The notes beneath the pieces are model-generated. The model was not told the DNA's origin, did not search any database, and saw only the letters and a program-made list of their open reading frames with translations. Below, piece by piece: positions 27,280-35,651 of a stretch of DNA of 64,000 bases. Position numbers and translations under genes: made by a program. The stretch comes from FEN-1191 sp963707235 (GTDB lineage Bacteria > Pseudomonadota > Gammaproteobacteria > Steroidobacterales > Steroidobacteraceae): contig CAVPPC010000004.1 of NCBI GenBank assembly GCA_963707235.1, forward strand, positions 186,001 to 250,000. Direction: 5' to 3'. How positions within the stretch are numbered: position 1 is the first letter of the stretch; the number at the start of each line of letters is the position of its first letter.

Positions 27280-29310
27280 ATGCGCAAACTTCGATGGTTC
27301 TCCGTGCTCGCGGCCCTGGCGCTTGCGGCCTGTGGTGGCGGTAGCAGCGGATGCGACACTTCGTTTAGCTGCACATCCGGTGGCGGCGGCGGTGGTGGCG
27401 GCGGCGGCGGCGGACCGACCGTGTCGGCCGTGACTGTCACGACCAGCAACCCGAGCATACTGTCCGACGGTTCAACGACCGCCACGATCACCGCGCTGGT
27501 GCGCGACTCGTCGAACAACCTGATTGCGGGCGTTCCGGTCACGTTCACGGCCACTTCGGGTGGACTGGCGGTGGTGAACGGCACGACCGATACCTCGGGC
27601 GCCGCCACGGCGACGCTGACCACGGCCGGCGATTCCTCGCTGCGCACGATCACTGTGACTGCGACCGCCAGTGGCAAGGTTGCCACGGTGCCGGTGCAGG
27701 TCGTAGCGGGAACCTCGTCAACCTCGGTGCAGATGGGCAGCCCGGCGGGCGCCGGATTTGTGGCTTCGGCGATCGCCATTTCCACGGCGACGCTTTCCGC
27801 CGGCGGCAGCACCACCTTGACCGTGGTGCTGCAGCAGTCTGACGGCACCCTGTATTCGCAGCCTGCGGTGGTGACTTTCAATTCAACCTGCGCGGCGCAG
27901 AATCTCGCCACGATCACCTCGCCCGTCAACACCAGCACCGGCGTGGCCACCGCGACCTACGTTGCCAAGGGCTGCAGCGGCCCGGACCTGATCACGGCGA
28001 CCTCCATGGTGGGCACGAACTCACTGTCGGCGAGCGGCTCGGTCACGGTGGCCGCGGCGGCAATCGGCTCGATCATCTACAAGTCGGCCACGCCGACCAT
28101 CATCTCGCTCAAGGGCGTCGGTTCGACTTCGATGCCTGAGACCTCAACAGTGGTGTTCCAGGTGCTCGACCAGTCGGGCGGCCCCGTTTCCGGCGCGCAG
28201 GTGGTGTTTTCGCTCAACACCGCGGTCGGTGGCATCAGTGTCGATCAGGGGCCGATCAGCAGTGACGCCAATGGCAACGTGATCACGACCGTGCATGCCG
28301 GCACTGTCGCCACGCCGGTGCGCGTCACGGCAACCGTGCAGAGCACGACTCCGGCGATCTCGACGCAGTCGAACCAGCTCACGGTGTCGACGGGCATCCC
28401 GACCCAGAACGCCTTCTCGCTTGCGGTTGCCTGCCACAACGTTGAGGCCCTGAATACGGATGGCGTGACCGTGGCCGTGACTGCGCGTCTGGCCGATCGC
28501 TTCAGCAACCCGGTTGCCGACGGCACGGCCGTGTCGTTCAACAGCGAGGGTGGACACATCCAGCCCTCGTGCCAGACGACCAGCAACTCGACCGAGAGCG
28601 GCTTCTGCACCGTGAACTGGGTGAGCGCCAATCCGCGCCCGACCATCGGCGCCGGTGGCCGCGCCGGACGTTCGACGTTGTTGGCCATGGCGATCGGCGA
28701 AGAGTCGTTCATTGACGGCAACGGCAACGGCGCCTTCGACAACGGCGAAACCTTCACCGATCTGGCCGAGCGTTACCGCGACGACAACGGCAACGGTTCC
28801 TACGACGCCGGCGAATTCTTCTACGACTTCAACAACGACGGCATGCGCAATGCGGCCGATGGCATCTTCAACGGCGTGCTCTGCAACGACACCAGCGGCC
28901 GTTGCGACAGCACCAAGCAGTCCACCGGCATTGCCACCAGCAACCTGATCATCATGTCGGGCAGCACGCCCGATAACGTTACTCCCGCTCCAGGCGCAAC
29001 GCTGGGCACGCTGAGCATTGCCGCGGGCTTGAGAACCTACCTGTTCCTGATCGCGGATGTGAACAACAATCCGATGCCCGCGGGCACGGTAGTCAGTGCC
29101 ACGGTGCAGGGCACGGGCCTGACGATCGCAGCCCCGTCTTCGTTCACCTATCCGTGCACGACCGAACCGCTGACGTATGGGTTTACGGTCACGGTATCGG
29201 GCACACCTCCCGCGACCGGCTTGCTGGTGCTCGACGTCAAGACTCCGGGATCCGGTGGCAGCGGCGCGGTTGAGACCGTCATCAACTACCCATTCCCGAC
29301 CGGACCCTGA
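27280..29310 (+). CDS. Lipoprotein with invasin-type (Big_1-like) Ig repeats and calcium-binding-like loops
   Basis: About 676 residues. A lipoprotein signal ends in LALAACGGG, and the next 30 residues contain a run of 12 glycines. Several bacterial Ig-like domains of the Big_1/invasin kind follow: SVTTSNPSILSDGSTTATIT, AGVPVTFTATSGG, and VSGAQVVFSLNTAVGG. Near residues 475-530 two to three Asp-rich loops (DGNGNGAFDNGE, DDNGNGSYDAGE, DFNNDG) look like EF-hand/dockerin-type calcium sites. The family resembles adhesin or pilus-associated proteins, but I know no named homologue. It follows pilQ at once and is ended by a terminator, so it probably belongs to the pil operon. Start choice: ATG 27280 gives the best signal, although other starts lie at 27220-27241. 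Confidence 0.75.
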   Translation: MRKLRWFSVLAALALAACGGGSSGCDTSFSCTSGGGGGGGGGGGGPTVSAVTVTTSNPSILSDGSTTATITALVRDSSNNLIAGVPVTFTATSGGLAVVNGTTDTSGAATATLTTAGDSSLRTITVTATASGKVATVPVQVVAGTSSTSVQMGSPAGAGFVASAIAISTATLSAGGSTTLTVVLQQSDGTLYSQPAVVTFNSTCAAQNLATITSPVNTSTGVATATYVAKGCSGPDLITATSMVGTNSLSASGSVTVAAAAIGSIIYKSATPTIISLKGVGSTSMPETSTVVFQVLDQSGGPVSGAQVVFSLNTAVGGISVDQGPISSDANGNVITTVHAGTVATPVRVTATVQSTTPAISTQSNQLTVSTGIPTQNAFSLAVACHNVEALNTDGVTVAVTARLADRFSNPVADGTAVSFNSEGGHIQPSCQTTSNSTESGFCTVNWVSANPRPTIGAGGRAGRSTLLAMAIGEESFIDGNGNGAFDNGETFTDLAERYRDDNGNGSYDAGEFFYDFNNDGMRNAADGIFNGVLCNDTSGRCDSTKQSTGIATSNLIIMSGSTPDNVTPAPGATLGTLSIAAGLRTYLFLIADVNNNPMPAGTVVSATVQGTGLTIAAPSSFTYPCTTEPLTYGFTVTVSGTPPATGLLVLDVKTPGSGGSGAVETVINYPFPTGP

Positions 29311-29340
29311 CACGCGACTTCAGTCCTGCATTTTTCTACG

Positions 29341-29369
29341 GCGGCCGCCTTCGGGCGGCCGCTTTGTTT
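29341..29369 (+). terminator. Rho-independent terminator after the pil operon
   Basis: A perfect 9-bp GC stem (GCGGCCGCC / GGCGGCCGC) with a TTCG tetraloop is followed by TTTGTTT. It lies 30 bases after the lipoprotein stop and 32 bases before the aroK start. Confidence 0.85.
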
Positions 29370-29400
29370 CTGGCGCCATCCCCGGCATGCTAGGGGCGGC

Positions 29401-30465
29401 ATGATCGGCAGCTCCAACGTGTTCCTCATCGGCCCCATGGGGTCGGGCAAAACCGCGGTCGGACGGCAGGTCGCGCGTCTGCTCGATCTGCCCTTCATCG
29501 ACAGCGATCATGAAATCGAGCTGCACACCGGGGCCGACATCCCGCTGATTTTCGAGCGCGAAGGCGAGGCCGGATTCCGCAAGCGCGAGCGCGAGGCGAT
29601 TGCGGCGCTGACCGCGAAGACCGGCGTGGTGCTCGCCACCGGCGGTGGCGCAGTGCTGGATCCGGACAATCGCCGCCTGCTCGCCGAGCGCGGCTGGGTG
29701 GTGTACCTCGAGACCTCGGTGACGCAGCAGGCCGAACGCGCCGGACGGACGCGGCATCGCCCGCTGCTCAGCACCGGAGATCCGCGGCAGCGGCTCGAGG
29801 AATTGATGCAGGTCCGCGAACCGCTGTACCGCGAAACCGCCGATTTCGTTGCGGTGACGACCCGCCGGCGCGTCGGCCATGTCGCCGAGGAGATCGTCCA
29901 GGCCTATCGGGGCGCGAACGCCATACCACTAGCCGTACATGGTTATACTTGCGGCCCCCGACGCGCGCGGCTGCATGCAGACACTTACCGTAGAGCTCGA
30001 AGATCGCTCCTACCCGATCAACATCGGGGCCGGGCTGTTGAACCAGCACTCGCTGCTGCAGGCGGCGCTGCCGGCGCGCGACATCCTTCTGGTCAGCAAC
30101 ACCACCGTGGCGCCGCTGTACGCGCCGGCGATCAAGGGCGCGCTCGCCGACCGCCGCGTCGTCGAAGTGATCGTGCCGGATGGCGAGCAGCACAAGACGC
30201 TCGCCACCGCCGGCCGCGTGTTCGACGTGCTGGTCGCCAACCGCTTCGGGCGCGACGCGCTGGTGCTGGCGCTCGGCGGCGGCGTGGTCGGCGACCTGGC
30301 CGGCTTCGCGGCGGCCTGCTACCAGCGCGGCATCGACTTCGTGCAGGTGCCGACCACGTTGCTGGCGCAGGTCGATTCCTCGGTGGGCGGCAAGACCGCC
30401 GTGAATCATCCGGGCGGCAAGAACCTGATCGGCGCCTTTTACCAGCCGCGCGAGGTGCTGACTGA
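29401..30465 (+). CDS. aroK: Shikimate kinase; no stop codon before aroB
   Basis: The shikimate kinase domain covers about the first 172 residues: P-loop GPMGSGKTAVG, the substrate Asp in FIDSDHEIE, FRKRE, GGGAVLD and the lid region RTRHRPLLS. The kinase phosphorylates shikimate in aromatic amino acid synthesis. After the domain ends near 29915, this frame has no stop and runs 490 bases into aroB, where it only reads an Arg/Ala-rich shadow of that gene. A one-base shift would end the gene at a TAG at 29930-29932, a normal AroK length, so an indel near the 3' end is probable. The ribosome site is AGGGGCGG. Confidence 0.85.
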   Translation: MIGSSNVFLIGPMGSGKTAVGRQVARLLDLPFIDSDHEIELHTGADIPLIFEREGEAGFRKREREAIAALTAKTGVVLATGGGAVLDPDNRRLLAERGWVVYLETSVTQQAERAGRTRHRPLLSTGDPRQRLEELMQVREPLYRETADFVAVTTRRRVGHVAEEIVQAYRGANAIPLAVHGYTCGPRRARLHADTYRRARRSLLPDQHRGRAVEPALAAAGGAAGARHPSGQQHHRGAAVRAGDQGRARRPPRRRSDRAGWRAAQDARHRRPRVRRAGRQPLRARRAGAGARRRRGRRPGRLRGGLLPARHRLRAGADHVAGAGRFLGGRQDRRESSGRQEPDRRLLPAARGAD

Positions 30466-31054
30466 CACCGATGTGCTGAAGACCCTGCCGGCGCGCGAAC
30501 TGCAGGCCGGCCTCGCGGAAGTCATCAAGTACGGGATGATCTGCGACCTCGCTTTCTTCGAATGGCTCGAGAACAACATCGACGCGCTCAAGAGCCTGGA
30601 TCCGGCGGCGCTGACGCACGCGATTTTCCGCTCCTGTCAGATCAAGGCACAAATTGTCGGCCGCGATGAGCGTGAACATGGCGAGCGGGCGTTGCTGAAC
30701 CTGGGCCACACCTTCGGTCATGCGATCGAAGCGGCGACCGGCTACACGGAATGGCTGCATGGCGAAGCGGTCGCAGTGGGCCTGCTGATTGCAGCCGGCA
30801 TGTCGCAGCGCCTGGGCGGCCTCTCGGCTGACGATCTTGCGCGCGTCGAGACGCTGCTGAATCGCGCGGGCCTGCGTACCGCGGCGCCGCAGATCGGCGC
30901 CGCCAAGGCCGCCGGGTTCATGAGCATCGACAAGAAAGTGAAGTCCGGACGCGTGCGCCTGGTGTTGCTCGCGGGTCTCGGTGGCGCGTATATTTCCGGT
31001 GACTACCCGGACGATGCGTTCGCCGAGACGCTGCGCGAGAGATTCGGCGCATGA
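29975..31054 (+). CDS. aroB: 3-dehydroquinate synthase
   Basis: 359 residues, the family length. Key segments: VPDGEQHKT, the NAD-binding GGGVVGDLAGFAAA, PTTLLAQVDSSVGGKTAVNHPGGKN (metal and substrate region), and the LAEVIKYGMI and LNLGHTFGHAIEAATGY blocks with metal-ligand histidines. It converts DAHP to 3-dehydroquinate, the second shikimate step. The upstream start at 29939 adds 12 residues not typical of the family, so ATG 29975 is chosen. The stop overlaps the dgt start by four bases. Confidence 0.96.
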   Translation: MQTLTVELEDRSYPINIGAGLLNQHSLLQAALPARDILLVSNTTVAPLYAPAIKGALADRRVVEVIVPDGEQHKTLATAGRVFDVLVANRFGRDALVLALGGGVVGDLAGFAAACYQRGIDFVQVPTTLLAQVDSSVGGKTAVNHPGGKNLIGAFYQPREVLTDTDVLKTLPARELQAGLAEVIKYGMICDLAFFEWLENNIDALKSLDPAALTHAIFRSCQIKAQIVGRDEREHGERALLNLGHTFGHAIEAATGYTEWLHGEAVAVGLLIAAGMSQRLGGLSADDLARVETLLNRAGLRTAAPQIGAAKAAGFMSIDKKVKSGRVRLVLLAGLGGAYISGDYPDDAFAETLRERFGA

Positions 31055-32214
31055 ACACGCCGACAGATCATCTGGCCGCCTACGCGGCGCACGACGCGCA
31101 GTCGCGCGGCCGCCGCTATCCGGAGCCGCCGCCGCAATATCGCGGCGAATTCCAGCGCGACCGCGACCGCATCATCCATTGCAACGCCTTCCGCAGGCTG
31201 GCCTACAAGACGCAGGTGTTCGTCAACCACGAGGGCGACCTGTACCGCACGCGCGTCACGCATTCGATCGAAGTGGCGCAGATCGCGCGCTCGATAGCGC
31301 GTGCCTTGTCACTGAACGAAACGCTCGTCGAAGCAATCTCGCTGGCTCATGACCTCGGGCACACACCCTTCGGACACGCCGGCCAGGACGCGCTCAACGA
31401 ATGCATGCGCGAGTACGGTGGCTTCGAGCACAACCTGCAATCGCTCCGCGTGGTCGATGAACTGGAGGAGCGCTATGCGGATTTCCAGGGACTCAATCTG
31501 ACCTTCGAGTGCCGCGAGGGCATTCTCAAGCACTGCGCGCTGCCAAAGGCGCGCGAGCTCGGTGACGTCGGCAGGCGTTTTGTCGACCGCACGCAGAGCG
31601 GACTCGAAGCCCAGCTCGCCAACCTCGCCGATGAAATCGCCTACAACAACCATGACGTGGACGACGGCTTGCGCGCCGGCTTGATCACGCTCGATGACCT
31701 GTGCGAAGTGCGCCTGGTGCGGCGGCATGCGGAGGCGGTGCGCACGGCGTACCCGCAGCTGGCGGCGCGCCGTGCAATCCACGAGATCATCCGCCGCATG
31801 ATCAATGAGGTGGTGATCGATGTGATCCGCACCAGCGGCGAACTGCTGCGCGCCGCCGCGCCGCGCGACATCGACGCAGTGCGCGCGCACAAGGGAATGC
31901 TGATCGCGATGGCCGAGGACGTGAAGGCGCAACACCTGGAATTGAAGCAGTTCCTGCGCGAACGCGTGTACCGGCATCACCGCGTGCTGCGCATGACCAG
32001 CAAGGCCAAGCGCGTGCTCGAAGCGCTGTTTGGCGCGTTCATGGGCGACCCGCGGTTGATGCCCGAGGAATACTGCGACGCCGCGCGCCGCATCGAAGCC
32101 GCCGAGGGCCCGCGCGGCCGCGCCCGCATCGTCGCCGACTACGTGGCCGGCATGACCGACCGCTACGCCATTCTCGAACACCGCCGATTGTTTGATCCCG
32201 CCGAGCGAACCTGA
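31051..32214 (+). CDS. dgt: Deoxyguanosinetriphosphate triphosphohydrolase-like protein (HD domain)
   Basis: 387 residues with the HD-domain metal ligands: His in YRTRVTHSIEVAQIAR and the His-Asp pair in LAHDLGHTPFGHAG, then EYGGFEHNLQSLR and LADEIAYNNHDVDDGL. It belongs to the short Dgt type 2 group that hydrolyses dNTPs to nucleosides and triphosphate. It overlaps aroB by four bases, and pyrF follows 14 bp later, so aroK-aroB-dgt-pyrF likely form one operon. Confidence 0.93.
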   Translation: MNTPTDHLAAYAAHDAQSRGRRYPEPPPQYRGEFQRDRDRIIHCNAFRRLAYKTQVFVNHEGDLYRTRVTHSIEVAQIARSIARALSLNETLVEAISLAHDLGHTPFGHAGQDALNECMREYGGFEHNLQSLRVVDELEERYADFQGLNLTFECREGILKHCALPKARELGDVGRRFVDRTQSGLEAQLANLADEIAYNNHDVDDGLRAGLITLDDLCEVRLVRRHAEAVRTAYPQLAARRAIHEIIRRMINEVVIDVIRTSGELLRAAAPRDIDAVRAHKGMLIAMAEDVKAQHLELKQFLRERVYRHHRVLRMTSKAKRVLEALFGAFMGDPRLMPEEYCDAARRIEAAEGPRGRARIVADYVAGMTDRYAILEHRRLFDPAERT

Positions 32215-32228
32215 GCTGAGCGTACCTG

Positions 32229-32954
32229 ATGAAGCAAGCCATTCCTGATCGCGAGCGATTGATCTTCGCGCTCGACGTTGCCGATGCCGACGCCGCCCGC
32301 AAGCTGGTCGACAGGCTCGGTGATGCCGTGCAGTTCTACAAGATCGGCCTTGAGCTGTTCATGGGCGGGGAGTATTTCCCGCTGCTCGACTGGCTGGTGG
32401 CGCGCGACAAACGCGTGTTTGTGGATCTCAAATTCTTCGACGTGCCTGCGACCGTCGCTGCCGCCGTGCGCCAGCTGCGCAATCGCGGCGTCACGTTCAC
32501 GACCGTGCACGGCAATCAATCCATCATGGAGGCCGCCGCCGAGGCCAAGGGCGACGTCAAGGTGCTGGGCGTCACCGTGCTCACCAGTCTCGACCGCGGC
32601 GATCTCGACGATCTCGGCTTCAAGTGCGACGTCGAGCAGCTCGTGCTCTCGCGCGCGCGTCGCGCGCTCGAGGCCGGTTGCGATGGTGTGGTGTCTTCAG
32701 GTCTCGAAGCGCAGCTGCTGCGCACACATATCGACTCGCGCCTGCTGGTGATCACGCCTGGCATCCGTCCGGTCGAAAACCGCCCCAGCGATGACCAGAA
32801 ACGGGTCGTTTCGGTCGAGCAGGCCCTGCAATACGGGGCCGATTACATCGTCGTCGGACGCCCGATCCGGGATGCCGCTGACCCCAAAGCTGCCGCCGAA
32901 CTCATCCAGGGGCAGATCGCCGCTGCCAGGCGGACGTCGACCAAGGGCACCTGA
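32229..32954 (+). CDS. pyrF: Orotidine 5'-phosphate decarboxylase
   Basis: 241 residues with the TIM-barrel signatures LIFALDVADA, FYKIGLELF and the catalytic Asp-Lys region FVDLKFFDVPATV, then GVTVLTSL, VSSGLEA and the phosphate-binding ITPGIRP and YIVVGRPI. It makes UMP, the last step of pyrimidine synthesis. The usual His of DLKFHDIP is Phe here, while the catalytic Asp and Lys are kept. No pyrimidine genes are adjacent. Confidence 0.96.
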   Translation: MKQAIPDRERLIFALDVADADAARKLVDRLGDAVQFYKIGLELFMGGEYFPLLDWLVARDKRVFVDLKFFDVPATVAAAVRQLRNRGVTFTTVHGNQSIMEAAAEAKGDVKVLGVTVLTSLDRGDLDDLGFKCDVEQLVLSRARRALEAGCDGVVSSGLEAQLLRTHIDSRLLVITPGIRPVENRPSDDQKRVVSVEQALQYGADYIVVGRPIRDAADPKAAAELIQGQIAAARRTSTKGT

Positions 32955-33141
32955 GCCCCCAGGGTGGTCGGCGGCCCGAAACAGCCCATATCGCCCCATA
33001 TCGAGTAGAAACAACGGGTTGACTTCTCTTTCGGGCGACTCATAGCTCGTTCCCGCGCCCAGGGCCCGACCGCTGATCCCAAAAGCTCTCTACTGGCTGG
33101 TCCGCACAGCTGTTTGTGCGTCGCACCACGCCCTTATTCCG

Positions 33142-33191
33142 TTGACATAAGTCGGCTGCGGAAGTTAATGTAAACTCCTGATCGGCTTATG
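33142..33191 (+). promoter_or_regulatory. Promoter with overlapping inverted repeat before the DUF6502 locus
   Basis: TTGACA (33142-33147) and TAATGT (33166-33171) with an 18-bp spacer form a good sigma-70 promoter. An imperfect inverted repeat, CATAAGTCGG at 33146-33155 and TCGGCTTATG at 33182-33191 (9 of 10 matches), spans the -10 element, like an operator. Transcription would run into the DUF6502 gene at 33221. Confidence 0.55.
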
Positions 33192-33220
33192 TTTAACGAA
33201 TAACCACGGGTGGGGACGCC

Positions 33221-34111
33221 TTGGACCTCAAGCTCGCCGTTGATGATGAGCGCACGGTATTCCTCGAAGCAATGGAGGAGTCGTTGCGGCCGATCATGCG
33301 CGCTGCTCTCGCCTATGGGGTCAGCTACCAGGATCTCGTCGAGGTTGTACGTGCACTGTACATCTTCACGCTTCGCGAGCGGCACGAGGCACAGGGACGG
33401 CCAGTCAGCGAAGCGCGATTGGGGTTAACGGCAGGAGTTACACGCGGCGAAGTTGTGAAGTTGGTGGAGAGACGCCAAGAGCGCGATGAACAGCGTGCGT
33501 TGGCCGCCAAGCACTTCGACCAACTTAGTCAGTTTTTGGGACGGTGGCACGACGACCCACAGTTCTCAACGCCCTACGGTGCTCCGCTCGACCTATCCCT
33601 TAAGCCGGAGGGCGCATTTCGTACCTTAGATCAATTGATCACGGCGTCAGGGATCACGCTTGATCGAGAAACAATAATTTCGAGCCTAGTGTTGGCTGGA
33701 TGCATCGAGGTACGCGCGAAACGATTCGTTCGATGTGTAAGTCGAACGCTAAACCCGAATCGGGCTGATGTAGCCCGAATACTGCACGTCGGCCGCATGA
33801 TGGCGGCGCACAACTCAACACTCGTGCGGAATCTATTCTCCAGTGAATCCGAGGTCGCTTTTTTTGAAAGCACGACTTTGTCTGATTTTCCACTTTCAAT
33901 TGAAGGCCGAGATAGGTTCTTAGCCCATTTACGTGAGGATGGAACTGAATTCTCAAACGAGCTGGATCGCTGGGTGTTAGGCAAACAAGACAGCCTGATG
34001 GAACCATCTGGCCGTCACTACGGCGTTTCACTATTTTTCTTCGAGGCGCCACCTCAAAAGACGCCAGCGTTTTCAGTCGGAAAGTCTGAGTTGTCAGGTT
34101 CGGCGGCCTGA
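33221..34111 (+). CDS. DUF6502 family protein (copy A)
   Basis: 296 residues. An N-terminal helical region (LRPIMRAALAYGVSYQDLV) leads to a helix-turn-helix-like stretch SEARLGLTAGVTRGEVVKL. The centre has GRWHDDPQF and a hydrophobic winged-helix-like segment (LDQLITASGITLDRETIISS). The C-terminus ends with GVSLFFFEAP. The same blocks recur in the proteins at 35652 and 36428. I place it in DUF6502, a family without known function that looks DNA-binding. The start is TTG 33221 after GGGGA; no in-frame ATG is nearby. Its codon use is AT-richer than that of pyrF upstream. Confidence 0.75.
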   Translation: MDLKLAVDDERTVFLEAMEESLRPIMRAALAYGVSYQDLVEVVRALYIFTLRERHEAQGRPVSEARLGLTAGVTRGEVVKLVERRQERDEQRALAAKHFDQLSQFLGRWHDDPQFSTPYGAPLDLSLKPEGAFRTLDQLITASGITLDRETIISSLVLAGCIEVRAKRFVRCVSRTLNPNRADVARILHVGRMMAAHNSTLVRNLFSSESEVAFFESTTLSDFPLSIEGRDRFLAHLREDGTEFSNELDRWVLGKQDSLMEPSGRHYGVSLFFFEAPPQKTPAFSVGKSELSGSAA

Positions 34112-34167
34112 GTGATCAGCTAACAGCCACGTTTGTGTAGACCAATTTGTAGAGAGTCGAGAAGTCC

Positions 34168-35328
34168 ATGTATACAAAAACAATTATCGCCTCAGCATGC
34201 GCATTTCTTGCGCTTGGAACGGCGCAAATTTCCCTGGCCAATGAGGATCTCGAACTCATTTACTCTGGCCCAGTTGAAGCAGTCAACGTAGCAGGTGGCG
34301 AGTTGAGTGTGCTCAACCATCAAGTTGTTACGCGCGGATCCGCGAGCATCGGCGTTGGCTCTCAAGTTAACGTTTACGGAAAGCTCTTGCCCGATGGCGC
34401 TGTGGCGAACGCAGTTGTCGTGAAAGTGTCGGACTACGCAGCCATGGGGTCCGACTCGGTCTACGTGAAGGGTCGCGTCACCGCGATTTCCGCGCAGATT
34501 GGGCGGTTCTCGATTGGAACTACGCAGGTTGATTACACCGCTCTTCTGTCAGATTCCTCATTCCGCATGCCGGCCACTGGCGAGACCATCGAGGTAGTTG
34601 GCATTCAACCAACAATTCGGGGCGTCGTCTTGGCCGCTGGGGTGATTCAGACAGGCAGCAAGCTGGGCGTCATTCAGACCGGCAACGCTGCTGGAGTTAT
34701 CCAGACAGGTAACGGATTGGGCGTCATTCAGACCGGCAACGCTGCTGGCGTGATCCAGACTGGCAATAGGTTGGGTGTTATCCAGACCGGCAGCGCGGCT
34801 GGAGTTATTCAGACCGGCAACGCTGCTGGCGTGATCCAGACTGGCAATAGGTTGGGTGTTATCCAGACCGGCAGCGCGGCTGGAGTTATTCAGACCGGCA
34901 ACGCTGCTGGCGTGATCCAGACTGGCAATAGGTTGGGTGTTATCCAGACCGGCAACGCTGCTGGCGTGATCCAGACTGGCAATGCTGCTGGTGTGATTCA
35001 AACCGGAAACAGGCTGGGCGTCATCCAAACTGGCAGCGCCGCTGGAGTTATCCAAACTGGCAACAAGCTGGGCGTCATTCAAACTGGCAGCGCGGCAGGA
35101 GTTATCCAGACTGGCAATAGGTTGGGCGTTATCCAGACCGGCAGCGCGGCTGGAGTTATCCAGACTGGCAATAGGTTGGGCGTTATCCAGACCGGCAGCG
35201 CGGCTGGAGTTATCCAGACTGGCAATAGGTTGGGCGTTATCCAGACCGGCAGCGCGGCTGGAGTTATCCAGACTGGCAATAAGTTGGGCGTTATCCAGAC
35301 CGGCAGCAATTATGGATTGCTGCACTAG
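34168..35328 (+). CDS. Secreted protein with 25 tandem 9-residue GVIQTG(N/S) repeats and DUF5666-like N-terminus
   Basis: 386 residues. A signal peptide ends near SLAN (about residue 25). Residues 26-155 are beta-rich and resemble two DUF5666-type barrels: VEAVNVAGGELSVLNHQVV...GSQVNVYGKL and VYVKGRVTAISAQIGRFSIG. Residues of about 156-380 are 25 uninterrupted copies of a nine-residue unit, alternating AAGVIQTG(N/S) and (R/K/G)LGVIQTG(N/S). The short end is NYGLLH. Period nine with a V-I-Q-T strand and a G-N turn fits a beta-roll or solenoid as in RTX repeats but without Asp ligands, and the Q-x-G-N pattern recalls curlin-type repeats. Flanked by DUF6502 genes. No known function. Confidence 0.8.
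   Translation: MYTKTIIASACAFLALGTAQISLANEDLELIYSGPVEAVNVAGGELSVLNHQVVTRGSASIGVGSQVNVYGKLLPDGAVANAVVVKVSDYAAMGSDSVYVKGRVTAISAQIGRFSIGTTQVDYTALLSDSSFRMPATGETIEVVGIQPTIRGVVLAAGVIQTGSKLGVIQTGNAAGVIQTGNGLGVIQTGNAAGVIQTGNRLGVIQTGSAAGVIQTGNAAGVIQTGNRLGVIQTGSAAGVIQTGNAAGVIQTGNRLGVIQTGNAAGVIQTGNAAGVIQTGNRLGVIQTGSAAGVIQTGNKLGVIQTGSAAGVIQTGNRLGVIQTGSAAGVIQTGNRLGVIQTGSAAGVIQTGNRLGVIQTGSAAGVIQTGNKLGVIQTGSNYGLLH
34633..35307 (+). repeat. Coding tandem repeat, 25 units of 27 bp
   Basis: The array has exactly 675 bp. Higher-order copies show recent expansion: an 81-bp unit is perfectly duplicated at 34741-34821 and 34822-34902, and a 54-bp unit is perfectly triplicated at 35116-35277. Units are in frame, without spacers. 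Confidence 0.95.
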
Positions 35329-35651
35329 CTAGAAATCTTGCTGCTCCGGCCAGGGGCGGTGCACAAAGCGAAAACGAGTCACCGCTGCACAGGCGGCCAG
35401 CGTCTAACTGCGCATCTCGAGCCGTAGCACCCGGCGGATCGTCAAATCTCGCTTCGAGTGAAACGCAGACACTACTAGTCAACAGTCCCATTTGCACGCA
35501 ATCGCAATGATTTGCCTGCCAAATGACATCAAAATCAAGCTCGACACAACTGCCCTTCGACGATTGTTGATTGGGTCAGGCAGCTCTAGTACCGTCATTA
35601 GACTGGCCATGCATACCGACTTTCGGGTCCGCCAGATCGATGGAGATTTCA
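35329..35651 (+). promoter_or_regulatory. 323-bp gap with candidate promoter for the second DUF6502 gene
   Basis: No credible gene was found here. TTGTTG at 35564-35569 and TAGTAC at 35587-35592 with a 17-bp spacer form a possible promoter about 60 bp before ATG 35652. The sequence is AT-richer than the genome around it. No clear terminator follows the repeat-protein gene. Confidence 0.4.

Noticed and set aside
28144..29313. 389-codon open frame antisense to the Ig-repeat lipoprotein
   Set aside because: A shadow frame in GC-rich repeats with no ribosome site.
29925..30465. aroK as a bifunctional protein with a new C-terminal domain
   Set aside because: The extra residues are a frame-shifted shadow of aroB, rich in Arg, Ala and Gly, without domain features.
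34633..35307. Possible CRISPR array because of regular 27-bp units
   Set aside because: Units are contiguous without spacers and stay in frame in a secreted protein; all differences are codon-level variations.
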